From Fusibacter bizertensis (GTDB lineage: Bacteria; Bacillota; Clostridia; Peptostreptococcales; Acidaminobacteraceae), in contig NZ_JARYZI010000003.1 in the NCBI RefSeq assembly GCF_029914245.1, positions 124,001-188,000 of the forward strand: DNA of 64,000 nt. The letters are read 5' to 3'. The notes below the pieces were generated by a model that saw only the letters and a list, made by a program, of their open reading frames with translations, was not told where the DNA came from and searched no databases. Shown here piece by piece: positions 20,661 through 28,232 of the stretch. Numbering within the stretch: the stretch's first letter is position 1; every line of letters begins with the position of its first letter. The position numbers and the translations under genes are program-made.

Positions 20661-20756
20661 ATCTTCTCATTCGGTGGCTAGGCTGCCATTTTTTAAAAAA
20701 GGCCCTATAGCTTTGCGTCCCACCGTTTCCAGTGGTTTGCCTTTATCGTGAAAAGA
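20661..20756 (-). promoter_or_regulatory. c-di-GMP-I riboswitch, distal copy
   Basis: A second complete GEMM-I aptamer: AGGCAAACC, GAAA hairpin, GGGACGCAAAGC, AGGGCCT, second hairpin, GGCAGCC and GCCACCGAA. The closing stem can form between CTTTTC and GAGAAG. Between the two aptamers a hairpin (GAAG-A-TTTTC with GAAAA-G-CTTC) is possible but has no T tract after it. The two copies share the core and differ in stem bases, with compensating changes in the GAAA hairpin (CCATTG/CGATGG against CCACTG/CGGTGG). Confidence 0.93.
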
Positions 20757-20792
20757 GTATCTCTTCACAGTTACAATTACTGATTCTCTTAT

Positions 20793-20798
20793 AGTATA
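20793..20798 (-). promoter_or_regulatory. Candidate promoter for the riboswitch transcript
   Basis: TATACT on the minus strand about 40 bases upstream of the distal riboswitch; TTTTAC lies 16 bases further upstream as a weak -35. Confidence 0.45.
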
Positions 20799-20841
20799 AC
20801 ATACTTTTGGAAAAGTAAAATTACGTTACTGTTACGAAATT

Positions 20842-21570
20842 TTATGGATTTTGTAAAGCGTGTATGATTAATCGATGTGTAGGATTCTTTACAGGATCAC
20901 ACGTTACAAGTGTTAAAATTTTGTCTTTATCATTTCTATAAAGTACTGAAACTTCTGTAGGTTCAACGATTAAGGTTTCATAGACAGTATATTTATAAAC
21001 AGTATTGTTTGTCGTAACTTCTATGATATCGCCTTGTTCAATTTCATCTAAACGGTTAAAAAAGATCCCGTAGGAACGACCTCTATGCCCCGCAATACCG
21101 ACATTGCCAATTACTCCAAAATCAGAAGTTCCACTTATAACTGCTGCACCTCTATTTAAGTTTTTTTCTGTAGCACCCATAAGAACTGGCATAATTAGAT
21201 CAATCTTAGAAATTTTAATTTTTCCAATGACACTTTTATCCACCGTTTTGGGCTTTTCTGTTGCGGCTTCAGTAGTTTCAACAACTGTCGTACTTTCCGT
21301 AGTGTTTTCAACATTCTCAACTTCTGTAGTTTCAGCCTCATTTGAGGTCTCATTTAACGCATCATTATTTTCATAAATTGCTTGAAGTGCTAAAAAATCA
21401 GACTCCGCCATTGGAGGTGCTTCTTCATTAAGCATCAATTCATTATCATATGCCGCTAACAGCCTTTGATTCCAATAATTAATGTAAAGCTTATTGCCAA
21501 TAGGAAAAGCCATAATGCCAATCCCTGCAATGATTAATAACGTCGATAACCACTTCTTCCACTTTGTCAT
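20842..21570 (-). CDS. Sortase, class D-like
   Basis: A 242-residue membrane-anchored transpeptidase that would attach surface proteins to the wall. An N-terminal membrane segment (residues 8-26) is followed by a Glu/Thr-rich linker (about 70-115, with repeats of ETTE and TTVVE). The catalytic domain follows, with His in IAGHRGRSYG, Cys in TLVTCDPV and the conserved Arg in PTHRLIIHA. The spacing and TLVTC motif fit class D. No protein with a sorting signal is encoded in the window. It lies upstream of the riboswitch-controlled transglutaminase gene, which starts its own transcript. Confidence 0.9.
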   Translation of the reverse strand: MTKWKKWLSTLLIIAGIGIMAFPIGNKLYINYWNQRLLAAYDNELMLNEEAPPMAESDFLALQAIYENNDALNETSNEAETTEVENVENTTESTTVVETTEAATEKPKTVDKSVIGKIKISKIDLIMPVLMGATEKNLNRGAAVISGTSDFGVIGNVGIAGHRGRSYGIFFNRLDEIEQGDIIEVTTNNTVYKYTVYETLIVEPTEVSVLYRNDKDKILTLVTCDPVKNPTHRLIIHALQNP

Positions 21571-21592
21571 ATTTTCCTCTTTTCACTTTGTA

Positions 21593-21763
21593 TTATTCAC
21601 CAAAATGCCTATAACTGTCTAGAAACATCAACATTATGCCGGAACCTATTCCAAACACGCCTAGAGCAATTCTCACGTATTGATCCATCTGTATACCATT
21701 CGTCACAAATAGCAGGACTATGGTAACAATTAATACTTTTATACCCATTTTTTTTAAATTCAA
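21593..21763 (-). CDS. Small membrane protein, two helices
   Basis: A 56-residue protein with two hydrophobic segments (about residues 6-22 and 30-48) and a short charged C-terminus (DSYRHFGE). The TTG start at 21763 is supported by GAGGTG four bases upstream; upstream ATG codons lack such a site. It lies 22 bases before the sortase start. Function unknown; the family is not one I recognise. Confidence 0.6.
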   Translation of the reverse strand: MNLKKMGIKVLIVTIVLLFVTNGIQMDQYVRIALGVFGIGSGIMLMFLDSYRHFGE

Positions 21764-21833
21764 AGCGCACCTCATTGTTCTCTTTATTAAATAACCATAA
21801 CATAATCTCAAATATAAAGTAAATAGGCATACA

Positions 21834-22382
21834 TTAATGTACGCCTATAATTTCTGTTAATCCTTCTGAAATATATTCTCTTAACCATTTGATTACATCT
21901 AGATTATTGATAGGAACACCATCAAGTAGTTTCTTAATTTCTTTAGTATTTAACGTAAAAGTTTCATTATTATACGTATGTGTATAAACCAAATCCATAT
22001 GTTCACATGCATTAATAATGGTGATAATCGTTTCGGGCATATCCCCAAGTGGTACTCTGTCTATATGGCTATGTTGAAAGACTGCAGTAATCTCAGTTCC
22101 CGAACCCAGTTGTGATTTAATTTCAAAGTAACCACTGCATTGCTCAGCTGAAAGCTTAAATAACGGTATACCAAGTCCAACCTTACGTGTCGTTCTTGTC
22201 GTATAAAAGGGATCAATAACTCTACGTACTGTCTCAGAATCCATCCCTGTGCCATCATCTTTAATCTTTATCGTCAATCGATCTGTCTCTAGATTTTCAA
22301 TCACTGCAATTCTCAAACATTCTGCCTCAGCTTTTATAGAATTTTGAGCAATATCTAGTATGTGTAATGAAAGCTCTCTCAT
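21834..22382 (-). CDS. HATPase domain protein of the hydrogenase-linked cluster
   Basis: A 182-residue protein that is little more than a histidine-kinase ATP-binding domain: N box in LDIAQNSIKA, G1 in DDGTGMD, F box DPFYTTR and G2 GLGIPLF. There is no histidine phosphotransfer domain, sensor or membrane segment. The C-terminal 60 residues (from about 120) are not typical and may be a partner-binding part. It is the last gene of a six-gene operon with DRTGG, PHP, H-cluster-like and RsbT-like ATPase genes, an arrangement seen upstream of [FeFe]-hydrogenases in clostridia. The PHP gene ends 2 bases upstream. Confidence 0.82.
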   Translation of the reverse strand: MRELSLHILDIAQNSIKAEAECLRIAVIENLETDRLTIKIKDDGTGMDSETVRRVIDPFYTTRTTRKVGLGIPLFKLSAEQCSGYFEIKSQLGSGTEITAVFQHSHIDRVPLGDMPETIITIINACEHMDLVYTHTYNNETFTLNTKEIKKLLDGVPINNLDVIKWLREYISEGLTEIIGVH

Positions 22383-22384
22383 AA

Positions 22385-23086
22385 TTAAACCTTCCCCGCT
22401 AAATAATCAATGACTGCTTCACAACTTTTCGTTTCTAATTCAAAGCTGTGTATAGGTTCATGTATATCTTTTAAATAATGTGCATCAGAATTGAAAATGC
22501 TTTTAAATCCACTCAACAAGTTTTCATTAAGAGGACTTTTTTCGTGGATTTCTACGGTGTGAACATTAAGTTCACTTGGAATAAAACCCAAATTGACTAT
22601 GATACTATTAGATGACTTGTTAACATGTGCAGGTACAATTGTACCTCCAAATTGAATTACCATCTTCTTTAAATCTTCTAGCGATATGTTTATCGACATC
22701 ATCAATGCAATATCAACCTCTTCAATCACTTGATCCTCAGCATCCATTAGCCATTGATTTCCAAATATTTTTGCATTATTTTTAATATTGGTTTTGTATC
22801 GAGCAAGTTCAGCTTCAAATAATTTTATATTTTTAATACTCGGAAAATAGCATAAAACGTGAACTTCTTCTTTCGTTTGAATTTCCATTCCTGGAATTAA
22901 GAGTATCCCAAGTTTTTTAGCTAAGAAATCTACAACCTCAACATTGCCCGCTGAATTATGATCAGTCACAGCAATTACATCTAACCCTTTAATAAAAGCC
23001 ATGTTGACAATATTATTTGGGGTCATCTCATCATCACCACAAGGAGATAAACAAGTGTGTATGTGTAAATCATAGAATAGGTTCAC
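22385..23086 (-). CDS. PHP-domain protein of the hydrogenase-linked cluster
   Basis: A 233-residue PHP-type metal-dependent phosphoesterase. Metal motifs: DLHIHTCLSPCG, VTDHNSAGN, GMEIQT, VPAHVNK and NSDAHYL. The start is GTG at 23086, overlapping the stop of the DRTGG gene by one base (TAGTG), with only a weak ribosome site, so translation is probably coupled. PHP genes of this kind recur with DRTGG proteins and H-cluster proteins; substrate unknown. Confidence 0.85.
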   Translation of the reverse strand: MNLFYDLHIHTCLSPCGDDEMTPNNIVNMAFIKGLDVIAVTDHNSAGNVEVVDFLAKKLGILLIPGMEIQTKEEVHVLCYFPSIKNIKLFEAELARYKTNIKNNAKIFGNQWLMDAEDQVIEEVDIALMMSINISLEDLKKMVIQFGGTIVPAHVNKSSNSIIVNLGFIPSELNVHTVEIHEKSPLNENLLSGFKSIFNSDAHYLKDIHEPIHSFELETKSCEAVIDYLAGKV

Positions 23087-23424
23087 TACTTTATACCAGC
23101 TTCATATAAAATCTTGAAAATTTCAAATACTTCTAATTGTGTAGAAAGCATTACTACACCTTGTTCATTCGCTTTATCTATAATTTCTTGTTCCACTGAT
23201 ATATTTTCCGGAATAATAATACAAGCAAATTCTAGTAAGGAAGCAACCGCCAAAATATTATTATGTGTTTGAACCGTAATCCAAGCGGTATCGTGCTTTC
23301 CTTTTGCCATGACCCAGCTTAATAAATCGCATGAATAAACATTGGAAATTTCTCTATCTAGATCATTTCCTGATAAATGTGAAAAACCATGATTCTCAAT
23401 TAATGTTTTAACTTGCATACGCAT
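23086..23424 (-). CDS. DRTGG-domain protein
   Basis: A 112-residue stand-alone DRTGG domain, a small alpha/beta module also found in CBS-linked pyrophosphatases and phosphotransacetylases. Features seen: SCDLLSWVMA near residue 30, ITVQTHNNILAVASLLEFACIII in the centre, and a C-terminal VVMLSTQLEVFEI. It resembles the other small DRTGG protein at 25176-25523, with which it probably arose by duplication. Function unknown; a ligand-sensing or partner role in the hydrogenase-linked cluster is likely. Confidence 0.75.
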   Translation of the reverse strand: MRMQVKTLIENHGFSHLSGNDLDREISNVYSCDLLSWVMAKGKHDTAWITVQTHNNILAVASLLEFACIIIPENISVEQEIIDKANEQGVVMLSTQLEVFEIFKILYEAGIK

Positions 23425-23430
23425 ACCACC

Positions 23431-24666
23431 TTATCTTTTATTTAACAATAAGCAATCTTCCAATTTGGCATATCCATTTACTATATCTTCTGCCAGTACA
23501 CGACAGTTCGGTGAACCACACGCCCCGCAGTTTATACCAGGCAGCATTTGAGTGTATTCTTCAATTTTCGCCATTTTTTCTAAAGCACGCTTGAAATCAG
23601 TATCTAATTTAAATATAGGCATTGGTTGTATCGGTGTATCCCACTCCATCGTTTCTGGAGATAACTCAATATCTATATCCACAGTACGGTCCATACCGTA
23701 TTTTTTTGTTAGTTTTCTAACTCTATTTTTTCCGATAAATGTATTTTCAACATTGAGTGGTCCACCTACACAGCCGTTGACACACGCATACCCTTCAAAA
23801 AATTCAAGGGAGTTAAGCTTCCCAATCTCCATAGACTCCAATACTTTGATAACTTCATCAATGCCATCAACGGCTATATAGTCATCTATATCCATGGCGT
23901 AGCTCTGGCCTCCAACTCGGGCCCAGCCAATACCCTTTCCAGTGGATCTTTGAATCGATACTTTCGGAATCACTTTATCAATGATTTTCATCACTTTATA
24001 GTATATTTCTTCTGTTGAAACGGCTTCATCTATACTAGACTTTCCAATTCCAATTGGATTCTTAATACTTGTGACTTTAGCTGGACATGGTGAAATATAA
24101 ATAATCCCTATTTCTTCATCTAGATACCCTTCACTGATCAGTCTTTTTCTTACATGCCTCGCAGCTATCTCCATAGGCGCTTCAAGTTTGATAATATGTT
24201 CAATAAGAGCTGGGTATTTAATTTGTATCAGTCGTGTAATAACAGGGCAGTAAGTAGAAATAAGCGGTTTATTGACATGTGCCTTATCTAAAAGGTGATT
24301 TTCATAAACAGCTAAAAGTTCTGCAGCATGTGCAGTATCATAAACTTCATCAAAACCCAAGTCCAATAAAGCATTATATACAGTATTCATTTCATATTCT
24401 TCTGGAAATTGACCATAAAAAGAAATAGATGGGATTGCAACCGTATATCTATAGTTTTTAACCACATCTAACGAACTTACCAAAGCACCTTTCGCATGAT
24501 AAGGACAAACTCTTAAACATTCACCGCAATCTATACATCTATCTTGAATGATTCTCGCCTTCCCATCGATAATACGAATCGCTTGAGTTGGGCAACGATC
24601 TAGACAATGTGTGCAGCCATTGCAGTAGTCTTTTTCTAACACTACCGAATGCCAATATTCTTTCAT
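23431..24666 (-). CDS. [FeFe]-hydrogenase-like iron-sulfur protein, probably sensory
   Basis: A 411-residue protein with, in order, two [4Fe-4S] ferredoxin motifs (CNGCTHCLDRCP and CIDCGECLRVCP, residues 15-60), an H-cluster domain with altered signatures, and a C-terminal four-cysteine motif (INCGACGSPNC and later C). The H-cluster motifs read STYCPVI (for TSCCPxW), SPCPAK (for MPCxxK) and ACVNGCVGG (for MACxxGCxxGG). The four cluster cysteines are therefore kept, but the first cysteine of motif L1, the proton-relay residue in catalytic enzymes, is a tyrosine. This fits a sensor rather than an efficient hydrogenase. Start ATG at 24666, five bases from GGAGG. Confidence 0.82.
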   Translation of the reverse strand: MKEYWHSVVLEKDYCNGCTHCLDRCPTQAIRIIDGKARIIQDRCIDCGECLRVCPYHAKGALVSSLDVVKNYRYTVAIPSISFYGQFPEEYEMNTVYNALLDLGFDEVYDTAHAAELLAVYENHLLDKAHVNKPLISTYCPVITRLIQIKYPALIEHIIKLEAPMEIAARHVRKRLISEGYLDEEIGIIYISPCPAKVTSIKNPIGIGKSSIDEAVSTEEIYYKVMKIIDKVIPKVSIQRSTGKGIGWARVGGQSYAMDIDDYIAVDGIDEVIKVLESMEIGKLNSLEFFEGYACVNGCVGGPLNVENTFIGKNRVRKLTKKYGMDRTVDIDIELSPETMEWDTPIQPMPIFKLDTDFKRALEKMAKIEEYTQMLPGINCGACGSPNCRVLAEDIVNGYAKLEDCLLLNKR

Positions 24667-24690
24667 TTTGACCTCCATATTGAGGGATGA

Positions 24691-25137
24691 TTAGTAATTA
24701 ACTACCATTTTAATATTCGTTCCAACATTAAGTGTAGATTCGATGACAAACTCGTCACTTACTTTTTCCATATTAGGTAACCCCATACCTGCTCCAAATC
24801 CCATTTCTCTCGCAACATTAGTTGCTGTAGAATAGCCTTTAGTCATTGCAAGTTCGACATTTTCTATGCCAGGGCCTTGATCTTCTATATAGATTTCAAC
24901 ACATTCAGGTTTAATAAAAACTTCAATTGTTCCCCCCATAGAATGTATCACTAAATTTATCTCTGCTTCATAAGTTGCTATTGCTATTCGTCTAAGTATG
25001 TTGGCATCAATCGCCAATTGTCTTAGCATATTTTTTATTTTGCTTGAAGCTTCACCAGCTCTTGAAAAATCATCTTTGAGTATGTCATAGTGCAACTTCA
25101 TCGCTAAATTTTCTTCATTTTTAAAATATGAATTCAT
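24691..25137 (-). CDS. RsbT/SpoIIAB-like ATP-binding protein
   Basis: A 148-residue GHKL ATPase of the anti-sigma factor kind: N box in YEAEINLVIHS, G1 box DQGPGI and a G2 region with KGYSTA and GFGAGMGLPN. No other domain is present. It lies 24 bases upstream of the H-cluster protein gene and downstream of a DRTGG gene. I chose the ATG at 25137, with GAGAGGA about nine bases upstream; a GTG six codons earlier or an ATG 12 codons later are possible. The partner (anti-anti-sigma or kinase target) is not in the window. Confidence 0.82.
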   Translation of the reverse strand: MNSYFKNEENLAMKLHYDILKDDFSRAGEASSKIKNMLRQLAIDANILRRIAIATYEAEINLVIHSMGGTIEVFIKPECVEIYIEDQGPGIENVELAMTKGYSTATNVAREMGFGAGMGLPNMEKVSDEFVIESTLNVGTNIKMVVNY

Positions 25138-25175
25138 AGATAAAATTCCTCTCACCTCTGATGCGTTACGAAAAC

Positions 25176-25523
25176 TTATATTGTAATGCCTCTCAGTCCA
25201 TTTTCATAAAGTACACCAGATACAGTAAACAATGACTCTCGAGTTGACATGAGTAATATTTGCTTATCTTCAGCTAGAGCAACCATCTCATTACATGGTT
25301 TCTTGCCTCTAACAAACAAAATTGCTTTTAGGTCCAGCATCTCTGCAGTACGAATAACTTGTTGATTTGTCAATCCAGTTATTAATAAAGTATCTTCCTC
25401 AACATAAGCGAGTACATCGCTCATTAAGTCAGATCCAAATGCTGTATTGATTTCAAGTTCTAGCCCAGGTTCGTATGCCAATACATCTGCTTTTATTATT
25501 TCCCTAATGTATTTTAAGTGCAT
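25176..25523 (-). CDS. DRTGG-domain protein, first gene of the hydrogenase-linked operon
   Basis: A 115-residue stand-alone DRTGG domain with FGSDLMSDVLAYVEEDTLLI, LTNQQVIRTAEMLDL and a C-terminal ILLMSTRESLFTVSG. It is similar in length and layout to the second DRTGG gene at 23086-23424. It is the first gene of the six-gene operon and has its own promoter with a Rex-like operator upstream. The ATG at 25523 has a GGAGG site at the usual distance. Function unknown. Confidence 0.77.
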   Translation of the reverse strand: MHLKYIREIIKADVLAYEPGLELEINTAFGSDLMSDVLAYVEEDTLLITGLTNQQVIRTAEMLDLKAILFVRGKKPCNEMVALAEDKQILLMSTRESLFTVSGVLYENGLRGITI

Positions 25524-25546
25524 TTTTGCCTCCTATAAGTAATCAA

Positions 25547-25564
25547 AAGTTAATTATTTAACAA
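25547..25564 (-). promoter_or_regulatory. Rex-like operator of the DRTGG/HydS-like operon
   Basis: On the minus strand TTGTTAA-ATAA-TTAACTT, matching the Rex consensus TTGTTAA-n4-TTAACAA at 12 of 14 positions. It lies 11 bases downstream of the -10 box of the operon, over the expected transcription start, where a repressor would block. Rex senses the NADH/NAD+ ratio. Confidence 0.6.
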
Positions 25565-25575
25565 TCAATACTTAC

Positions 25576-25604
25576 ATTATAACACCTTTAACAACGGAGT
25601 TCAA
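25576..25604 (-). promoter_or_regulatory. Promoter of the DRTGG/HydS-like operon
   Basis: On the minus strand TTGAAC (25604-25599), 17-base spacer, and TATAAT (25581-25576) with TGT in front, an extended -10. The -35 lies inside the 3' end of tmk. Confidence 0.65.
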
Positions 25605-26220
25605 TTTCTTTTATTACACTTAAAAGCACGTTTTCAAGGTCTTCATTGGCATCGATTTTAACGATTCTCTCTGGATATAAATCAAGCAAATGAAGATAAC
25701 CTTTTCTGACCTTCTCATGAAATTGTAATCCCTCAAGATCCAACTTGTTGATTTCTCGGTCAGGATTTTGAGAAATTCTATCCAAACCAATTTTCGGCTC
25801 AACATCCAAATACAACGTCAGGTCTGGTAAAAATCCCTCTATTGCAAATTGATTCATCTGAAAGACTTCATCAATACCAATCCCTCTTACATACCCTTGA
25901 TAAACTAAAGATGAATCTACAAATCGGTCAAAAATAACTATTTTCCCAAGGTCAAGTGCTGGCAATACTTTCTCTATCAAGTGTTGTCTTCTTGCTGCAG
26001 TAAATAACAAAGCCTCCGTTCTTGCATCCATTTCATTATATTTTTGATCAAGTGTTATCTTTCTTATTTCTTCAGAGATTCTAACACCACCGGGTTCTCT
26101 AGTGATAATAAAATCCAATTTTCTTTTCATAAAGTATTCTGCAATTTTCTCTATAATTGTTGATTTTCCTGAACCTTCTCCACCTTCGATGGAAATTACA
26201 AGTGGTCTATTTAATGTCAT
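25588..26220 (-). CDS. tmk: Thymidylate kinase
   Basis: Thymidylate kinase phosphorylates dTMP to dTDP. The 210 residues show the P-loop EGGEGSGKST (from about residue 12), the DR(Y/F) motif in FDRFVDSSLVYQG, and TREPGG after the first helices. Normal length. The ATG follows a GGAG site. It stands between the hydA terminator and the DRTGG operon; the Rex-controlled promoter of that operon overlaps its 3' end. Confidence 0.96.
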   Translation of the reverse strand: MTLNRPLVISIEGGEGSGKSTIIEKIAEYFMKRKLDFIITREPGGVRISEEIRKITLDQKYNEMDARTEALLFTAARRQHLIEKVLPALDLGKIVIFDRFVDSSLVYQGYVRGIGIDEVFQMNQFAIEGFLPDLTLYLDVEPKIGLDRISQNPDREINKLDLEGLQFHEKVRKGYLHLLDLYPERIVKIDANEDLENVLLSVIKEIELRC

Positions 26221-26356
26221 CAGTTGTTCTCCTTATTTGTAAATAAGTTAATCCAGTTGTCATGGTCATTATTAATAATCTGATTGGTCACTGATTCTAT
26301 TTTAAACTATTTTTCATGTTTTTGAAACCAGACATTTGAACCTCATCAAAAGAAAC

Positions 26357-26409
26357 AAAAAAAGGCGCTTCACGAGCAGATCATTATCTACTCGTGAAAC
26401 GCCTTTTTT
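26357..26409 (-). terminator. Bidirectional terminator after hydA
   Basis: A long near-perfect hairpin, GGCGTTTCACGAGTAGA and its complement with a few mismatches, is flanked by A/T runs on both sides. On the minus strand seven T follow, 34 bases after the hydA stop. Confidence 0.92.
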
Positions 26410-26442
26410 ATAATTCTTAAAATTGAAATTTAATGAATCACC

Positions 26443-28191
26443 TTATTTTAATGGAAACTTTTCTCTAGCAACAAAGTGCGTATGAAGTAATTCATGCGCT
26501 TTGTGACTATTTGGTTTACCAAGGTATTCATCATATAATTTTTTGATTTCAGGGTTTTTATGTGATTTTCTAACTTCTTTAGAAGCATCTTCAGAGTAAA
26601 GTGCTTTTGCTCTTTCAGCTCTGATGTCAATCACATTTCTAACGTTAGCAGGTTGTATCGGTTGACCACCGCCGTTTACACAGCCTCCTGGACAAGCCAT
26701 AACTTCGATAAAGTGGTAATCTGCTTCGCCGTTCTTGATCTTCTCAAGTAAGATACCAGCATTAGTTGTGTTGTGCGCAACAGCAACTTTGATGTCCATA
26801 CCTGCAACATTAATTGTAGCTTCTTTGATCCCTTCAACACCACGAACTGCAGTATAGTCGACGTTCTCAAGATCTTCTCCAGTTAATACGTCTGCAACTG
26901 TTCTGATCGCTGCTTCCATAACACCACCAGTAGCTCCAAAAATTAAACCTGCTCCAGTATAGTTACCCATAAATGGATCGAATGTGCCATCTTCAAGCTT
27001 ATCAAACTCAAGTCTAGCTTCTTTAATCATAAGTGCAAGTTCTCTCGTTGTAATAGAGATATCCACATCTCTGTTACCATCAACTTCAAGTTCTGGTCTT
27101 ACGATTTCAGATTTTTTAGAAGTACATGGCATTACAGACACAACTACGATATCTTTAGGGTCGATACCATGTTTTTCTGCATAATAGCTTTTAGCTAATG
27201 CACCAAACATATTTTGTGGTGATTTACAAGTTGATAAATGTGGTAACAATTCTGGATATTGGAATTCAATATATCTTACCCAACCTGGTGAACAAGACGT
27301 AATCATTGGTAACACGCCACCATTTTGAATTCTATCTAATAACTCTGTTCCTTCTTCCATGATCGTAACATCAGCAGCCCAGTTTGTATCAAAGATTTTG
27401 GCAAAACCAAGTCTTCTAAGTGCTGTTGCTAATTTACCAGTTACATTAGTACCGATTGGATAACCAAACTCTTCTCCAAGTGCCGCTCTAACAGCTGGTG
27501 CAGATTGAACGATAACATGTTTTGATTTGTCTTCAAGTACTTCCCAAACTTTATGAATAGCAGATTTTTCTGTTAAAGCACCTACTGGACAAGTTACCAT
27601 ACACTGACCACAATAGATACAAGGAACATCTCTCATGCTCATCTCAAATGCAGGTCCAACAGTTGTTTTGAATCCTCTATTTAAGAATTCTAAAATACCG
27701 ATCCCTTGAACATTTTTACAAGCACTTACGCAACGTCCACAAAGGATACATTTGCTTGAATCTCTAACAATTGAAGGTGATAAATCGTCAAAAGAAGGAA
27801 TTCTTTTTTCGCCTTCAAAAGGAATTGTTCTGATGCTTAATTCTTCAGACAACGACTGAAGTTCGCAGTTTTTGCTTCTTACACATGTTGTACATTCTCT
27901 ATTGTGATTTGCTAATAAAAGCTCTACTGTATTTTTTCTAGCTTTTCTTACTCTAGTGTTGTTAGTGTTTACAACCATACCATCACGAACTGGAAGTACA
28001 CAAGAAGCTTGAAGTGCTCTAGCACCTTCAACTTCAACAACACATACACGGCACGCGCCAACTTCGTTGATATCTTTCAAGAAACAAAGTGTAGGAATAT
28101 CAATTCCAACTGTTCTTGCCGCTTCTAATACTGTTAAATTACTTGGTACTTCATACTGAATACCATTTATAGATAAACTTACATTACTCAC
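26443..28191 (-). CDS. hydA: NADH-dependent [FeFe]-hydrogenase, catalytic subunit
   Basis: Catalytic subunit of an electron-bifurcating type hydrogenase (582 residues). Domains in order: N-terminal [2Fe-2S] plant-ferredoxin-like domain (cysteines in GACRVC and ASCVLP), a His/Cys [4Fe-4S] motif (HNRECTTC...C), two [4Fe-4S] motifs (CILCGRCVSAC, CIYCGQCMVTCP), and the H-cluster domain with L1 TSCSPGW, L2 MPCTSKKSE and L3 MACPGGCVNGGGQP. L1 has Ser where TSCCPxW has its second Cys; from memory this variant occurs in other NAD-linked multimeric enzymes. It is the last gene of hydC-2Fe2S-hydB-hydA, under a Rex-like operator. Confidence 0.95.
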   Translation of the reverse strand: MSNVSLSINGIQYEVPSNLTVLEAARTVGIDIPTLCFLKDINEVGACRVCVVEVEGARALQASCVLPVRDGMVVNTNNTRVRKARKNTVELLLANHNRECTTCVRSKNCELQSLSEELSIRTIPFEGEKRIPSFDDLSPSIVRDSSKCILCGRCVSACKNVQGIGILEFLNRGFKTTVGPAFEMSMRDVPCIYCGQCMVTCPVGALTEKSAIHKVWEVLEDKSKHVIVQSAPAVRAALGEEFGYPIGTNVTGKLATALRRLGFAKIFDTNWAADVTIMEEGTELLDRIQNGGVLPMITSCSPGWVRYIEFQYPELLPHLSTCKSPQNMFGALAKSYYAEKHGIDPKDIVVVSVMPCTSKKSEIVRPELEVDGNRDVDISITTRELALMIKEARLEFDKLEDGTFDPFMGNYTGAGLIFGATGGVMEAAIRTVADVLTGEDLENVDYTAVRGVEGIKEATINVAGMDIKVAVAHNTTNAGILLEKIKNGEADYHFIEVMACPGGCVNGGGQPIQPANVRNVIDIRAERAKALYSEDASKEVRKSHKNPEIKKLYDEYLGKPNSHKAHELLHTHFVAREKFPLK

Positions 28192-28232
28192 GATAAGTAC
28201 ACCTCTTTCATATAATCTGGATTGGCCTAATC

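Noticed and set aside
21609-21830. Second minus-strand frame over the small membrane-protein gene
   Set aside because: It overlaps the frame with two clear membrane helices and a supported TTG start, and has no own ribosome site.
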